Origin: Sphingomonas cannabina
Lineage (GTDB): Bacteria > Pseudomonadota > Alphaproteobacteria > Sphingomonadales > Sphingomonadaceae
DNA: 64,000 nucleotides
NCBI RefSeq assembly: GCF_021391395.1
Contig: NZ_CP090059.1
Span: 620,001 to 684,000, forward strand
Reading direction: 5' to 3'
The notes under the pieces were generated by a model. That model had not been told where the DNA came from, did no database searches, and was given only the letters and a program-made list of their open reading frames with translations. The first letter of the stretch is position 1, and every line of letters begins with the position of its first letter. A program made the position numbers and the translations under genes. Of the stretch, positions 27,730-35,303 are shown in pieces.

Positions 27730-28286
27730 GCGGCGTGACGCGCACTTTCCTCCTCGCACCACCGCTGCTTGCCCTGGCGCTGCTCGCGCTCGCCGGCCCT
27801 GCGCCAGCGCAGAATCGCCATGATTCGACCGCGCCGATCGACTTCGACGCCGGCTATATGGAGCTGCAGGACAAGGCGAACCGCGCGATCCTGTCGGGCG
27901 GCGTCGTCGTGCGCCAGGCCGAGATGACGCTGAATGCCGCGCGCATGACCGTCGCCTATACCGGACAGATCACCGACGGATCCCCGCAGGCGTCGCGGAT
28001 CGACGCCGCGGGCGGGGTCACCGTCACCCGGCCGGACCAGCGCGCGCGCTCGCAATATGCGGTCTACGACCTCAACAAGCGCCAGATCACGATGCTGGGC
28101 GGCGTCACGCTGAACCAGGGCGGCAACACGCTGAACGGCGGGCGGCTGGTGATCAACCTCGACACCGGCCGCGCGGTGCTCGACGGCTCGGGAGTCGCCG
28201 GGCAGGTCAAGGCGCCGGACGGCACCGTCACCCGCTCCGGCGGGCGCGTCACCGGCCGCTTCACCGTGCCGAAGCGCAACCAATAA
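27726..28286 (+). CDS. lptA: LPS transport periplasmic protein LptA
   Basis: A 186-aa OstA/LptA-family protein. A signal peptide ends near residue 30 (ALAGPAPAQN). The mature part has the typical FDAGYMELQDKANRAILSGG start, VVVRQAEMTLNAARM, MLGGVTLNQGGNTLNGGRLVI and NLDTGRAVLDG strands, which build the LPS-carrying beta-jellyroll. Its ATG overlaps the lptC stop. lptB follows after 122 bases, a gap in which no structure was recognised. Confidence 0.93.
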   Translation: MSGVTRTFLLAPPLLALALLALAGPAPAQNRHDSTAPIDFDAGYMELQDKANRAILSGGVVVRQAEMTLNAARMTVAYTGQITDGSPQASRIDAAGGVTVTRPDQRARSQYAVYDLNKRQITMLGGVTLNQGGNTLNGGRLVINLDTGRAVLDGSGVAGQVKAPDGTVTRSGGRVTGRFTVPKRNQ

Positions 28287-28408
28287 CCGCTTCGCCGCGA
28301 TTCCGCTTCCCCTCGGCGCCGCAGTGCGGCAAAAGGGCCATGCATGAATCCTGCCAACTGCTTGTGCGGTGAGGGTTCGCCAACCATGTCGTGCGAGCAG
28401 AGCCAGCC

Positions 28409-29188
28409 ATGAACGACGTCGCCACTCTCGACCGCAAGGGAGACGTGCTCCCGCCCGAGGAGACCAGCAACGGCCTGTCGGTGATCTCGATCGCCAAGGC
28501 CTATGACAAGCGCGTGGTGCTGTCGGACGTGTCGCTGACGGTCGGCCACGGCGAGGTCATCGGCCTGCTCGGCCCCAACGGTGCCGGCAAGACCACCTGC
28601 TTCTATTCGGTGATGGGGCTGGTGAAGCCCGATTCGGGCCGCATCACGCTCGACGGCGACGACATCACCGGCCTGCCGATGTACCGCCGCGCGATCCTGG
28701 GGCTCGGCTATCTGCCGCAGGAAACCTCGATCTTCCGCGGCCTCTCGGTCGAGAAGAACATCCTCGCGGTGCTCGAGCTCTCCGAGCCGGACAAGGCGAT
28801 GCGCCAGCAGCGGCTCGACCAGCTGCTCGACGAATTCGGCCTGACCCGGCTTCGCGACGCGCCGGCGATGGCGCTGTCGGGCGGCGAGCGCCGCCGCGCC
28901 GAGATCGCCCGCGCGCTCGCCGCCGATCCCACCATCATGCTGCTCGACGAGCCGTTCGCCGGCATCGACCCGATCTCGATCTCCGACATCCGCGACCTGG
29001 TGAAGGAGCTCAAGAACCGCGGTATCGGCGTGCTCATCACCGACCATAATGTCCGCGAGACGCTCGACATCGTCGACCGGGCCTACATCATCTACGACGG
29101 CCGGGTGCTCTTCACCGGCTCGCCCGAGGAGCTGGTGGCGGACGCCAATGTGCGGCGGCTCTACCTCGGCGAAGGCTTCGAGCTCTGA
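28409..29188 (+). CDS. lptB: LPS export ABC transporter ATPase LptB
   Basis: A 259-aa ABC ATPase that powers LPS extraction with LptF/LptG. Walker A is GPNGAGKTT, the Q-loop region has GLGYLPQETSIFRGLSVEKN, the signature is LSGGERRRAEIARAL, Walker B LLDEPFAGIDP and the switch His is in ITDHNVRETL. All match LptB closely. An ATG at 28409 (MNDVATLDRKG) is chosen; a GTG 18 bases upstream is possible. The extra N-terminal 20 residues before the core are normal for alphaproteobacteria. rpoN follows after 31 bases. Confidence 0.96.
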   Translation: MNDVATLDRKGDVLPPEETSNGLSVISIAKAYDKRVVLSDVSLTVGHGEVIGLLGPNGAGKTTCFYSVMGLVKPDSGRITLDGDDITGLPMYRRAILGLGYLPQETSIFRGLSVEKNILAVLELSEPDKAMRQQRLDQLLDEFGLTRLRDAPAMALSGGERRRAEIARALAADPTIMLLDEPFAGIDPISISDIRDLVKELKNRGIGVLITDHNVRETLDIVDRAYIIYDGRVLFTGSPEELVADANVRRLYLGEGFEL

Positions 29189-29219
29189 GGTGATGGCCGT
29201 GCTCGTGCCAGGCTGACCC

Positions 29220-30719
29220 ATGTCCCTCGCGCCCCGCCTCGATCTTCGTCAGTCCCAGTCGCTGGTGATGACGCCGCAGCTCCAGCAGGCGATCCGCCTG
29301 CTCGCGCTGTCGAACCTGGAGATCGAAGGCTTCATCGCCGAGGAGATCGAGAAGAACCCGCTGCTCGAAGCCGGCGGCAGCGAGCCCGGCGAAGCGCCGG
29401 AGCCCGCCGAGCCGGCGGTCGAACGCACCGAGCCGGCCACTGCCGACGAACTGGTGACCGACGGCGGCGCGGCGACCGGCGAGAGCCTCGACGTCGATTT
29501 CGCGGCGGAGACGTTCCATCACGATTCGCCGACCGATTCGATCGGCGGGCTCGACGGCGGGCTCGGCCTCGGCGGCACAGCGGGCGGAGCGATGCCGGAG
29601 GACGGGCCGGACCTCGACGGCTTCGGCAATCCCGAGACCGGGCTCCACGACCATCTGCTCGCCCAGGCCGGCGCCAGCTTCGATCCCGGCGACCTGTTCG
29701 TGGCGACGCATCTCATCGACCAGATCGACGAGGCGGGCTACCTCACCGTCCCGCTGCTCGACATCGCCAACCGCCTCAACGTGCCGCTCGCGCGGATCGA
29801 GGCCGTGCTGGCGGTGGTCCAGACGTTCGATCCCACCGGAGTGGGTGCGCGCAACCTCGGCGAATGCCTCGCGCTCCAGGCGAAGGAGGTCGACCGCTAC
29901 GATCCCTGCATGGCGGCGCTGATCGACAATCTCGACCTGCTCGCCCGCGGCGAGATCGCGCGCTTGAAGCGCATCTGCGGCGTCGACGACGAGGACATGG
30001 CCGACATGATCCGCGAGCTGCGCGGATACGACCCCAAGCCCGGCTGCCGCTACGGCGGCGAGGCGGTGCCGGCGGTGGTGCCCGACATCTTCGTCGCGCC
30101 GCGCGGCGGTGGCTGGGCGGTCGAGATCAACTCGGCGACGCTGCCGCGCGTGCTCGTCAACCGCAGCTATTATGCCGAGCTCGCCGGCGCGCATGGCGAC
30201 AAGGCGTCGAAAAGCTGGCTTTCCGACTGCCTCGCCAGCGCCAATTGGCTGGTGAAGGCCCTCGACCAGCGCCAGCGCACGATCATCAAGGTCGCGGCCG
30301 AGATCGTGAAGCAGCAGGACGGCTTCTTCCGCCACGGCGTCGCGCACCTCCGCCCGCTGACGCTCCGTCAGGTCGCCGACGCGATCGAGATGCACGAATC
30401 GACGGTGAGCCGCGTCACCTCGAACAAATATCTGTCCTGCGCGCGGGGGCTGTTCGAGCTCAAATATTTCTTCACCTCGGCGATCCAGTCCGCCGACGGC
30501 GGCGAGGCGGTGTCGGCCGAGGCGGTCAAGTCGGCGATCAAGGCGCTGATCGCGGCGGAGGACCCCAAGGCGATCCTCTCCGACGACACGTTGGTCGACA
30601 TGCTCAAGGACAAGGGCTTCGACATCGCCCGCCGCACCGTTGCCAAATACCGCGAGGCGATGGGGATCGGCAGCTCGGTCCAGCGCCGCCGGCAGAAAGC
30701 GCTGGAGGGGGTGGGCTGA
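29220..30719 (+). CDS. rpoN: RNA polymerase sigma-54 factor
   Basis: A 499-aa sigma factor for -24/-12 promoters that need AAA+ activators. Region I begins LDLRQSQSLVMTPQLQQAIRLL (in part), the Gln/Leu-rich activator-contact segment, followed by an acidic region II. The core-binding domain has TFDPTGVGARNL, and the C-terminal RpoN box ARRTVAKYRE is intact, preceded by the helix-turn-helix with HESTVSRVTSNKYL. It is a natural partner of PrsR encoded at 6481. The hpf and ptsN genes that often follow rpoN are absent here; a palindromic repeat follows instead. Confidence 0.97.
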   Translation: MSLAPRLDLRQSQSLVMTPQLQQAIRLLALSNLEIEGFIAEEIEKNPLLEAGGSEPGEAPEPAEPAVERTEPATADELVTDGGAATGESLDVDFAAETFHHDSPTDSIGGLDGGLGLGGTAGGAMPEDGPDLDGFGNPETGLHDHLLAQAGASFDPGDLFVATHLIDQIDEAGYLTVPLLDIANRLNVPLARIEAVLAVVQTFDPTGVGARNLGECLALQAKEVDRYDPCMAALIDNLDLLARGEIARLKRICGVDDEDMADMIRELRGYDPKPGCRYGGEAVPAVVPDIFVAPRGGGWAVEINSATLPRVLVNRSYYAELAGAHGDKASKSWLSDCLASANWLVKALDQRQRTIIKVAAEIVKQQDGFFRHGVAHLRPLTLRQVADAIEMHESTVSRVTSNKYLSCARGLFELKYFFTSAIQSADGGEAVSAEAVKSAIKALIAAEDPKAILSDDTLVDMLKDKGFDIARRTVAKYREAMGIGSSVQRRRQKALEGVG

Positions 30720-30729
30720 CCTCTATTCC

Positions 30730-30813
30730 GTCACCCCGGCGAAGGCCGGGGTCCACCGCGCCACTAGCCGGAGCGTTCGCGGCTCCGTGGATGCCGGAAC
30801 AAGCCCGGCATGA
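30730..30813. repeat. 84-bp palindromic repeat (GTCACCCCGG type)
   Basis: It opens with GTCACCCCGGCGAAGGCCGG, continuing GGTCCACCGCGCC, and closes with a degenerate complement (GTGGATGCCGG ... CCGGCATGAC). It is related to 23535-23641 but less perfect. It lies between the convergent rpoN and DUF899 genes. Confidence 0.65.
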
Positions 30814-30822
30814 CGAAAGGGC

Positions 30823-31524
30823 TCAATACTCCAGCTGCGCATACCAATCGGGCTTCCGTCCGTTCGGCGTGGTATCGAGCACGTTCCATAGCGGGATCAT
30901 CTCGGGGCTCCCGCGCGGATCCTGACCCGGGTCCTGCGTCCCGCCGAGCTCTCCGCTCCAGAAATGGCGGATCGTGCCGTCGGCGTCCCTGGTGAACACG
31001 TCGTACGACGGCCAGTCCGCCCCGTCGTGCCAGGCATGATGGTCGCGGCCGAATTGTTCGGTCGGGTCCGAATAAAGCGGCAGGTTCCGCCAGCCGCGCT
31101 CCTCGGCGAAGGCGTGCATCCGCTCGACCGGCGAGCGTGCGATCACCGCGAGCGCGACGTTCTGTCGGATGTCGGCGGCATTGGCGGCGAGCGGGCCCAG
31201 GAAGGCGGTGCACATCGGACACGGCCGCTCGCGCTCGGGCCCGAACATCCAGCAATAGGTGACGAGCGTGTCCTTGCCCTCGAACAGGTCGGCCAGCATG
31301 GCGGGACCGTCCCTCCCCTCGAACCTGTAGTCCTTCGTCACCACCGGCGCCTGTGGCAGCGCCCGGCGCTGCACCGCCACCCGCTCGATGTGCCGGCGCA
31401 GCTCGATCTCCTCGGCAAGCAGGGCGATCCGCGCGCGCCGATAGGCGTCGCTCTCGCCAGGGTAGGGCAAGTGATTCCGCTCCGCCAGCGCCGGCGCGGG
31501 AGCCAGTCCTTCCGAATCGGCCAT
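30823..31524 (-). CDS. DUF899-family thioredoxin-like protein
   Basis: A 233-aa predicted cytoplasmic protein. The ATG at 31524 (MADSEGLAPAP) follows an AAGGAGAGG site. The core has YRFEGRDGPAMLADLFEGKDTL, in part, then YCWMFGPERERPCPMCTAFL, resembling the CxxC region of the thioredoxin fold; FWSGELG and IPLWNVLDTTPNGR close it, all typical of DUF899. Function is not established; a redox role is guessed from the fold. It is convergent with rpoN and not obviously part of an operon. Confidence 0.85.
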   Translation of the reverse strand: MADSEGLAPAPALAERNHLPYPGESDAYRRARIALLAEEIELRRHIERVAVQRRALPQAPVVTKDYRFEGRDGPAMLADLFEGKDTLVTYCWMFGPERERPCPMCTAFLGPLAANAADIRQNVALAVIARSPVERMHAFAEERGWRNLPLYSDPTEQFGRDHHAWHDGADWPSYDVFTRDADGTIRHFWSGELGGTQDPGQDPRGSPEMIPLWNVLDTTPNGRKPDWYAQLEY

Positions 31525-31591
31525 CGGTCCTCTCCTTATGGGGCGATCATACGCGGTCGAGGTCGTGAACCATACGGCCGACATTGGGTGG

Positions 31592-31804
31592 TTAGCCGCC
31601 GCCCCTTGTCGAGCGCCCCTTTTGAGCAACCCACGTCGCCACCGTCAGCAGCCCGGCCAGCCACGCCACCAACATACCGCCAACGAACACGACGCCCGAT
31701 ATCGTGCCGTAGCCGAGAGGTGCGGTGGCGAAAGCGGATAGGACCGCAAAAATCATGATCCAGATACCTATCATGATCCCGTGCTTCACCCTGTCGTCCT
31801 CCAT
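31592..31804 (-). CDS. Small two-helix membrane protein, hypothetical
   Basis: A 70-aa sequence with two hydrophobic stretches (GIMIGIWIMIFAVLSAFATA and VVFVGGMLVAWLAGLLTVAT) and a basic, Gly-ending tail. No family is recognised and no strong ribosome-binding site is seen before the ATG. Two clean transmembrane helices make it a plausible gene. It lies between DUF899 and the exonuclease, all on the minus strand. Confidence 0.5.
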   Translation of the reverse strand: MEDDRVKHGIMIGIWIMIFAVLSAFATAPLGYGTISGVVFVGGMLVAWLAGLLTVATWVAQKGRSTRGGG

Positions 31805-31883
31805 CTCAGGCGAGCTTCACCGTAACTCCGAATGTTCGCAATAAGGATGTTAGCCGACGAGGGGCTTTTTATGTGTCTACAGC

Positions 31884-32882
31884 CTAATCATCCTCGTCCT
31901 CATAGCCGACCAGCTCGAGCGCGCGGGCCTTGATCTGGTTGGTCGCGCACCAGTGGACCAGCGCCTCCTCGCGCCCATGCGTCACCCACACCTCGCGCGG
32001 CCGCACTTCGCGGATCGTCGCGGTGAGCTCGTCCCAGTCGGCATGGTCGGAAAGGATCAGCGGCAGCTCCACGTTGCGCTGGCGGGCGCGCTGGCGGACG
32101 GTCATCCAGCCGGAAGCCATCGCGGTGATTGGATCGGGCAGGCGCCGCGACCAGCGGTCGTTGAGCGCTCCCGGCGGTGCGATCACGATCCGGCCCATCA
32201 GCTCGGCCTTCGCCGCGCCGGTCGCCGGCCGCAGTTCGCCGAGGTCGATGCCGTTGGCGACATAGAGGTCGCACAGGCGCTGCAGCGCGCCATGGAGGTA
32301 GATCGGATCGTCGAACCCCATCACCCTGAGCTCGCGGATCACCCGCTGCGCCTTGCCGAGCGCATAGGCGCCGACCAGCACGCACCGCTCCGGATTGGCG
32401 CGCAGCACCGTCAGCAGCTTGTCGATCTCGTCGCGCGTCTCGGGATGGCGGAAGACGGGAAGGGCGAAGGTCGCCTCGGTCACGAATACGTCGCAGGCGA
32501 CCGGCTCGAAGCGCGCGCAGGTCGGGTCCTCGCGGCGCTTGTAGTCGCCCGAGACGACGATCCGCTCGCCGCGATGATCGAGCACGATCTGCGCAGATCC
32601 CAACACATGGCCGGCGGGGACGAAGCCGACGCCGACCTCGCCCAGCGTCAGCGTCTCGCCATAGGCGACCGTGCGGCCGTTCTGCGGGCCATAGCGGACC
32701 GACATGATCTCCAGCGTCTCCGCCGTCGCCCACACCTCGTCATGGCCGCCGCGCGCGTGATCGGCGTGGCCGTGCGTCACCAGCGCCCGCGCGACCGGCA
32801 CCGACGGGTCGATCCAGGCGTCGGCGGCGGGCAGGTAGAGCCCGGTTGGGTGCGGTTCGATCCAGTCGCCGAGCCTTGGCAT
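31884..32882 (-). CDS. Ligase-associated DNA damage response exonuclease (MBL fold)
   Basis: A 332-aa metallo-beta-lactamase-fold nuclease of the type that accompanies the ATP-dependent ligase and Lhr-like helicase. The metal motif is THGHADHARGG (His37, His39, Asp41, His42). FVPAGHVLGSAQI, VVSGDYKRREDPTCA and VTEATFALPVFRHP follow, then the beta-CASP-like region and LSDHADWDELTATI near the C-terminus. It probably processes DNA ends in damage repair. Its usual neighbour, the ligase, lies 9.4 kb away at 20914. It is divergent from the hypothetical at 32934, 51 bases apart. Confidence 0.92.
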   Translation of the reverse strand: MPRLGDWIEPHPTGLYLPAADAWIDPSVPVARALVTHGHADHARGGHDEVWATAETLEIMSVRYGPQNGRTVAYGETLTLGEVGVGFVPAGHVLGSAQIVLDHRGERIVVSGDYKRREDPTCARFEPVACDVFVTEATFALPVFRHPETRDEIDKLLTVLRANPERCVLVGAYALGKAQRVIRELRVMGFDDPIYLHGALQRLCDLYVANGIDLGELRPATGAAKAELMGRIVIAPPGALNDRWSRRLPDPITAMASGWMTVRQRARQRNVELPLILSDHADWDELTATIREVRPREVWVTHGREEALVHWCATNQIKARALELVGYEDEDD

Positions 32883-32933
32883 GTCGCCAATATCGCCGCG
32901 GACGCCTATCCGTTCCAGCCGGAGGAGAGATCA

Positions 32934-33623
32934 ATGAAAGAATCGACCGACACCGAGCAACGGATCGCCCGGCTCGAACGCAGCCTCGGCCGCCATCGGG
33001 CGGGGCTCATGGCGATGGGCGTGATCGCGATCGGCCTTGCCGTCGCGGGCTTCGCGCCGACCAGGGACGTGACGCCGGACGTGATCGACGCGCATGCGCT
33101 GCGCATCGTCGATGCCGCCGGCAAGCCGCGCATCCTGATCGGCGCGCCGCCGCCCGCGGATGGCCGGGAGCGCAAGGACGCGCAGACCGCCTCGATCGTG
33201 GTGCTCGACGCCAACGGCAAGGACCGGGTGATCCTGGGCGAGGAACCCGAACCTCATCTGGCAGGCAAGAGCTATCCGCGCGTTGCCGCCGGCTACGGGC
33301 TCGTGCTGCACGACAGGGACGGATCGGAACGCGGGGCGATGAGCTGGCTCGACAATGGCCGCGGCGTCGTCGCGCTCGATCGCTCGGGCGGCGATGCGGT
33401 GGCGCTGATCGTCAACGAGCAGAGCGGCTTCGCCGGCCTCACCGTCAACTACGCCAATCCGCTCGGCAAATACGCCGAGGGCGTGCGGATCGGCACCAAA
33501 GGCGACACCGCATGGCTGTCGCTGGAGGATCGTGCGGACGGCGAGCGGGCGCGGCTTGCCGTCGAAGGAGCGGAACCACCCAAGCTGATCGCTCGTCCGG
33601 CCGGCGCGCCGCCGGCGTCGTAG
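32934..33623 (+). CDS. Hypothetical protein with N-terminal membrane anchor
   Basis: A 229-aa protein. GGAGGAG lies eight bases before the ATG, deciding the start over a much longer open frame. It has a short charged N-terminus with a coiled-coil-like EQRIARLERSLGRH, one transmembrane helix (LMAMGVIAIGLAVAGFA) and an exported domain. That domain contains repeated units of the form D-x-x-G-K-x-R-x-x-(I/L)-G (IVDAAGKPRILIG, VLDANGKDRVILG), followed by related beta-strand units. No named family recognised. Gene 33683 follows after 59 bases. Confidence 0.75.
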   Translation: MKESTDTEQRIARLERSLGRHRAGLMAMGVIAIGLAVAGFAPTRDVTPDVIDAHALRIVDAAGKPRILIGAPPPADGRERKDAQTASIVVLDANGKDRVILGEEPEPHLAGKSYPRVAAGYGLVLHDRDGSERGAMSWLDNGRGVVALDRSGGDAVALIVNEQSGFAGLTVNYANPLGKYAEGVRIGTKGDTAWLSLEDRADGERARLAVEGAEPPKLIARPAGAPPAS

Positions 33624-33682
33624 GCCAGGGGGGATCGAATGGCCTGTGGCACTCGTTGACTCCATGAAAATGGAGGAACGTC

Positions 33683-33886
33683 ATGGCCGAAGGCACGATG
33701 ACAGGCCTGATGGTGATCGTCGGCCCGCTGCTGCTGCTGATCGTGATCGCCTGGGCGATGCTGCACAATCGGCGTTCGCGCGCCGAACATGCCGAGACCG
33801 AGCGCGCCACGCGCGAGCTGTACGAGGAGCAGGGCCGCGCCGACCACGTCGTGGAAACGCGGCAGAGCGCCGAGCGCGCTGATTAA
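33683..33886 (+). CDS. Small single-pass membrane protein, hypothetical
   Basis: A 67-aa protein with GGAGGA upstream of its ATG. One transmembrane helix (GLMVIVGPLLLLIVIAWAML) is followed by a strongly charged, helical cytoplasmic tail (RRSRAEHAETERATRELYEEQ, in part). The shape resembles small stress-related membrane proteins, but no family is assigned. It may be co-transcribed with the hypothetical gene at 32934. Confidence 0.7.
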   Translation: MAEGTMTGLMVIVGPLLLLIVIAWAMLHNRRSRAEHAETERATRELYEEQGRADHVVETRQSAERAD

Positions 33887-33944
33887 TCGATGTTCCACCG
33901 GAACATTTACAGGAAGGATACGGGTTCGAATCTATTGTTACGGC

Positions 33945-35255
33945 ATGAAACTGCCGAAGTCGCTCTGGTTCTTTGTCGCCGCGGCGATAGCCTTTCTGCT
34001 GCAGCTTCTGCCGATTCCCGGCATTTTCCTGATGATATTGACGGCCTCGGCCTGGCCGGGGTTTCTCGTGAATATCGGTTTCCTCGGAATCGCTGTAGAG
34101 GCGCTGACAAGGCGTGCTTCGTTCTACTGGTTGATCGTACCGACGATATGGTTCGGGGGCTATGCGGCTGTCGCATGGCGGGATCATCTCCCGTTACAGC
34201 GATTGGAGCAGGACGTCGCCCGGCGGAACGCGTCCGCTTCGGTCGATTTCGATCCACTCCGGCAATCACTAGTGCTGGTGAGCAAGGCACGCGAGATGCC
34301 CGGATCTCCCCCTCGCGCCGGGTTGAGCCTGGACGAGCAAGAGATCGTCGCCGCCCTTTCGGCGCCAGTTATATACATTCGGGACCCGGCAACGGCGCGG
34401 TCGCAATTCTCAGGTGCAAGTCATATCGCGATTCGCACTGTCGACCGGCTTCTTTGCGATGAGATGGAGGAACCTGCGTTCCGTAACGCTGGCATTCTGA
34501 CCTTTGCAATTTTCGATTTGGACGGCTCCGGCACTTCGCGAATGGAAGATCGCGATTCCCGGTTCTGCGCGCTTGGATTGCCTGAGGATCCGATCCTTCC
34601 TCCGATCGAGGTCGAGCGGTCGCAGCGCGAGAGCAGGATCGGCCTCTTACCCGTTTCAGAGATTACGGTAACGGCGACGATGCCGGACGGGACGCGTCGC
34701 CGCATGTACGGTGGCAGCGTCCATCCCCTGCCATGGTTTCCCAAGCCCATCCTTGGATGCGCCTTAGATTCCGGCGCGGCGGCATGGCGGTGTTTCGCGC
34801 ACTTCTCACGCGACGATGTACCACTTTCGCCGGTGCTTGGGTCGCGGTTCGGCGGTGATGACACGGCGCCGGCGCTCGTGCAGATGCTGGGCGTTCGCCG
34901 TATCACTGCCGCTACCCGGCGCGGTGCTGACTCGTCTATGGTCCTGGCGAAAGCCCGAGCCGTTCAAGAGCACGCCATTGCCGACGCTACTGCGAAGCTC
35001 GACAAAGCGGTCGATGAAGATATGTCGGCCCCGATCGGTTACGGAGGTCTGGATGTCCTTCTGGATCGAACGGACATTATTCGTCCGAGACTGGCCTCGA
35101 TCGTTGAGGCGATGGAACGGAGTGCGGCCGTGAACGGAACCGCCCGCGACAATGTTCGTCAGATGCTGGCAATGGTTAAGCGTTTGCCTCCCGAATTGGT
35201 CGAGCCCTTTCGCGAACGCATCGATGTGGTTGATCATTATGTCCGAGGGCGATGA
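33945..35255 (+). CDS. Atypical lower-GC membrane protein, unknown function
   Basis: A 436-aa product with no family I recognise. The N-terminus has two to three transmembrane helices (LWFFVAAAIAFLLQLLPIPG, MILTASAWPGFLVNIGFLG, WLIVPTIWFGGYAAVAW); the remaining 350 residues look soluble, with LTFAIFDLDGSG and VTATMPDGTRRRMYGGS. The gene visibly uses more A/T and codons such as TTA, ATA and AAT than its neighbours, suggesting recent acquisition. The ATG at 33945 is the first before the hydrophobic start; an AGGAAGGA run is too far upstream to settle it. It lies between the repair exonuclease and helicase. Confidence 0.7.
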   Translation: MKLPKSLWFFVAAAIAFLLQLLPIPGIFLMILTASAWPGFLVNIGFLGIAVEALTRRASFYWLIVPTIWFGGYAAVAWRDHLPLQRLEQDVARRNASASVDFDPLRQSLVLVSKAREMPGSPPRAGLSLDEQEIVAALSAPVIYIRDPATARSQFSGASHIAIRTVDRLLCDEMEEPAFRNAGILTFAIFDLDGSGTSRMEDRDSRFCALGLPEDPILPPIEVERSQRESRIGLLPVSEITVTATMPDGTRRRMYGGSVHPLPWFPKPILGCALDSGAAAWRCFAHFSRDDVPLSPVLGSRFGGDDTAPALVQMLGVRRITAATRRGADSSMVLAKARAVQEHAIADATAKLDKAVDEDMSAPIGYGGLDVLLDRTDIIRPRLASIVEAMERSAAVNGTARDNVRQMLAMVKRLPPELVEPFRERIDVVDHYVRGR

Positions 35256-35303
35256 GGCCGCCTAGCGCGTGGCGGTCCATTTCTCCATAAGCCGGCGGCT
35301 GAA

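Noticed and set aside
28287..28408. Possible regulatory RNA between lptA and lptB
   Set aside because: No strong stem or conserved motif was seen in the 122 bases; left unannotated.
33921..33936. GGTTCGAATC resembling a tRNA T-arm, next to the lower-GC gene; possible tRNA or attachment site
   Set aside because: The flanking bases (ACGGG / CTATT) do not pair as a T-stem, and no acceptor, D- or anticodon arm can be built around it. No integrase is nearby.
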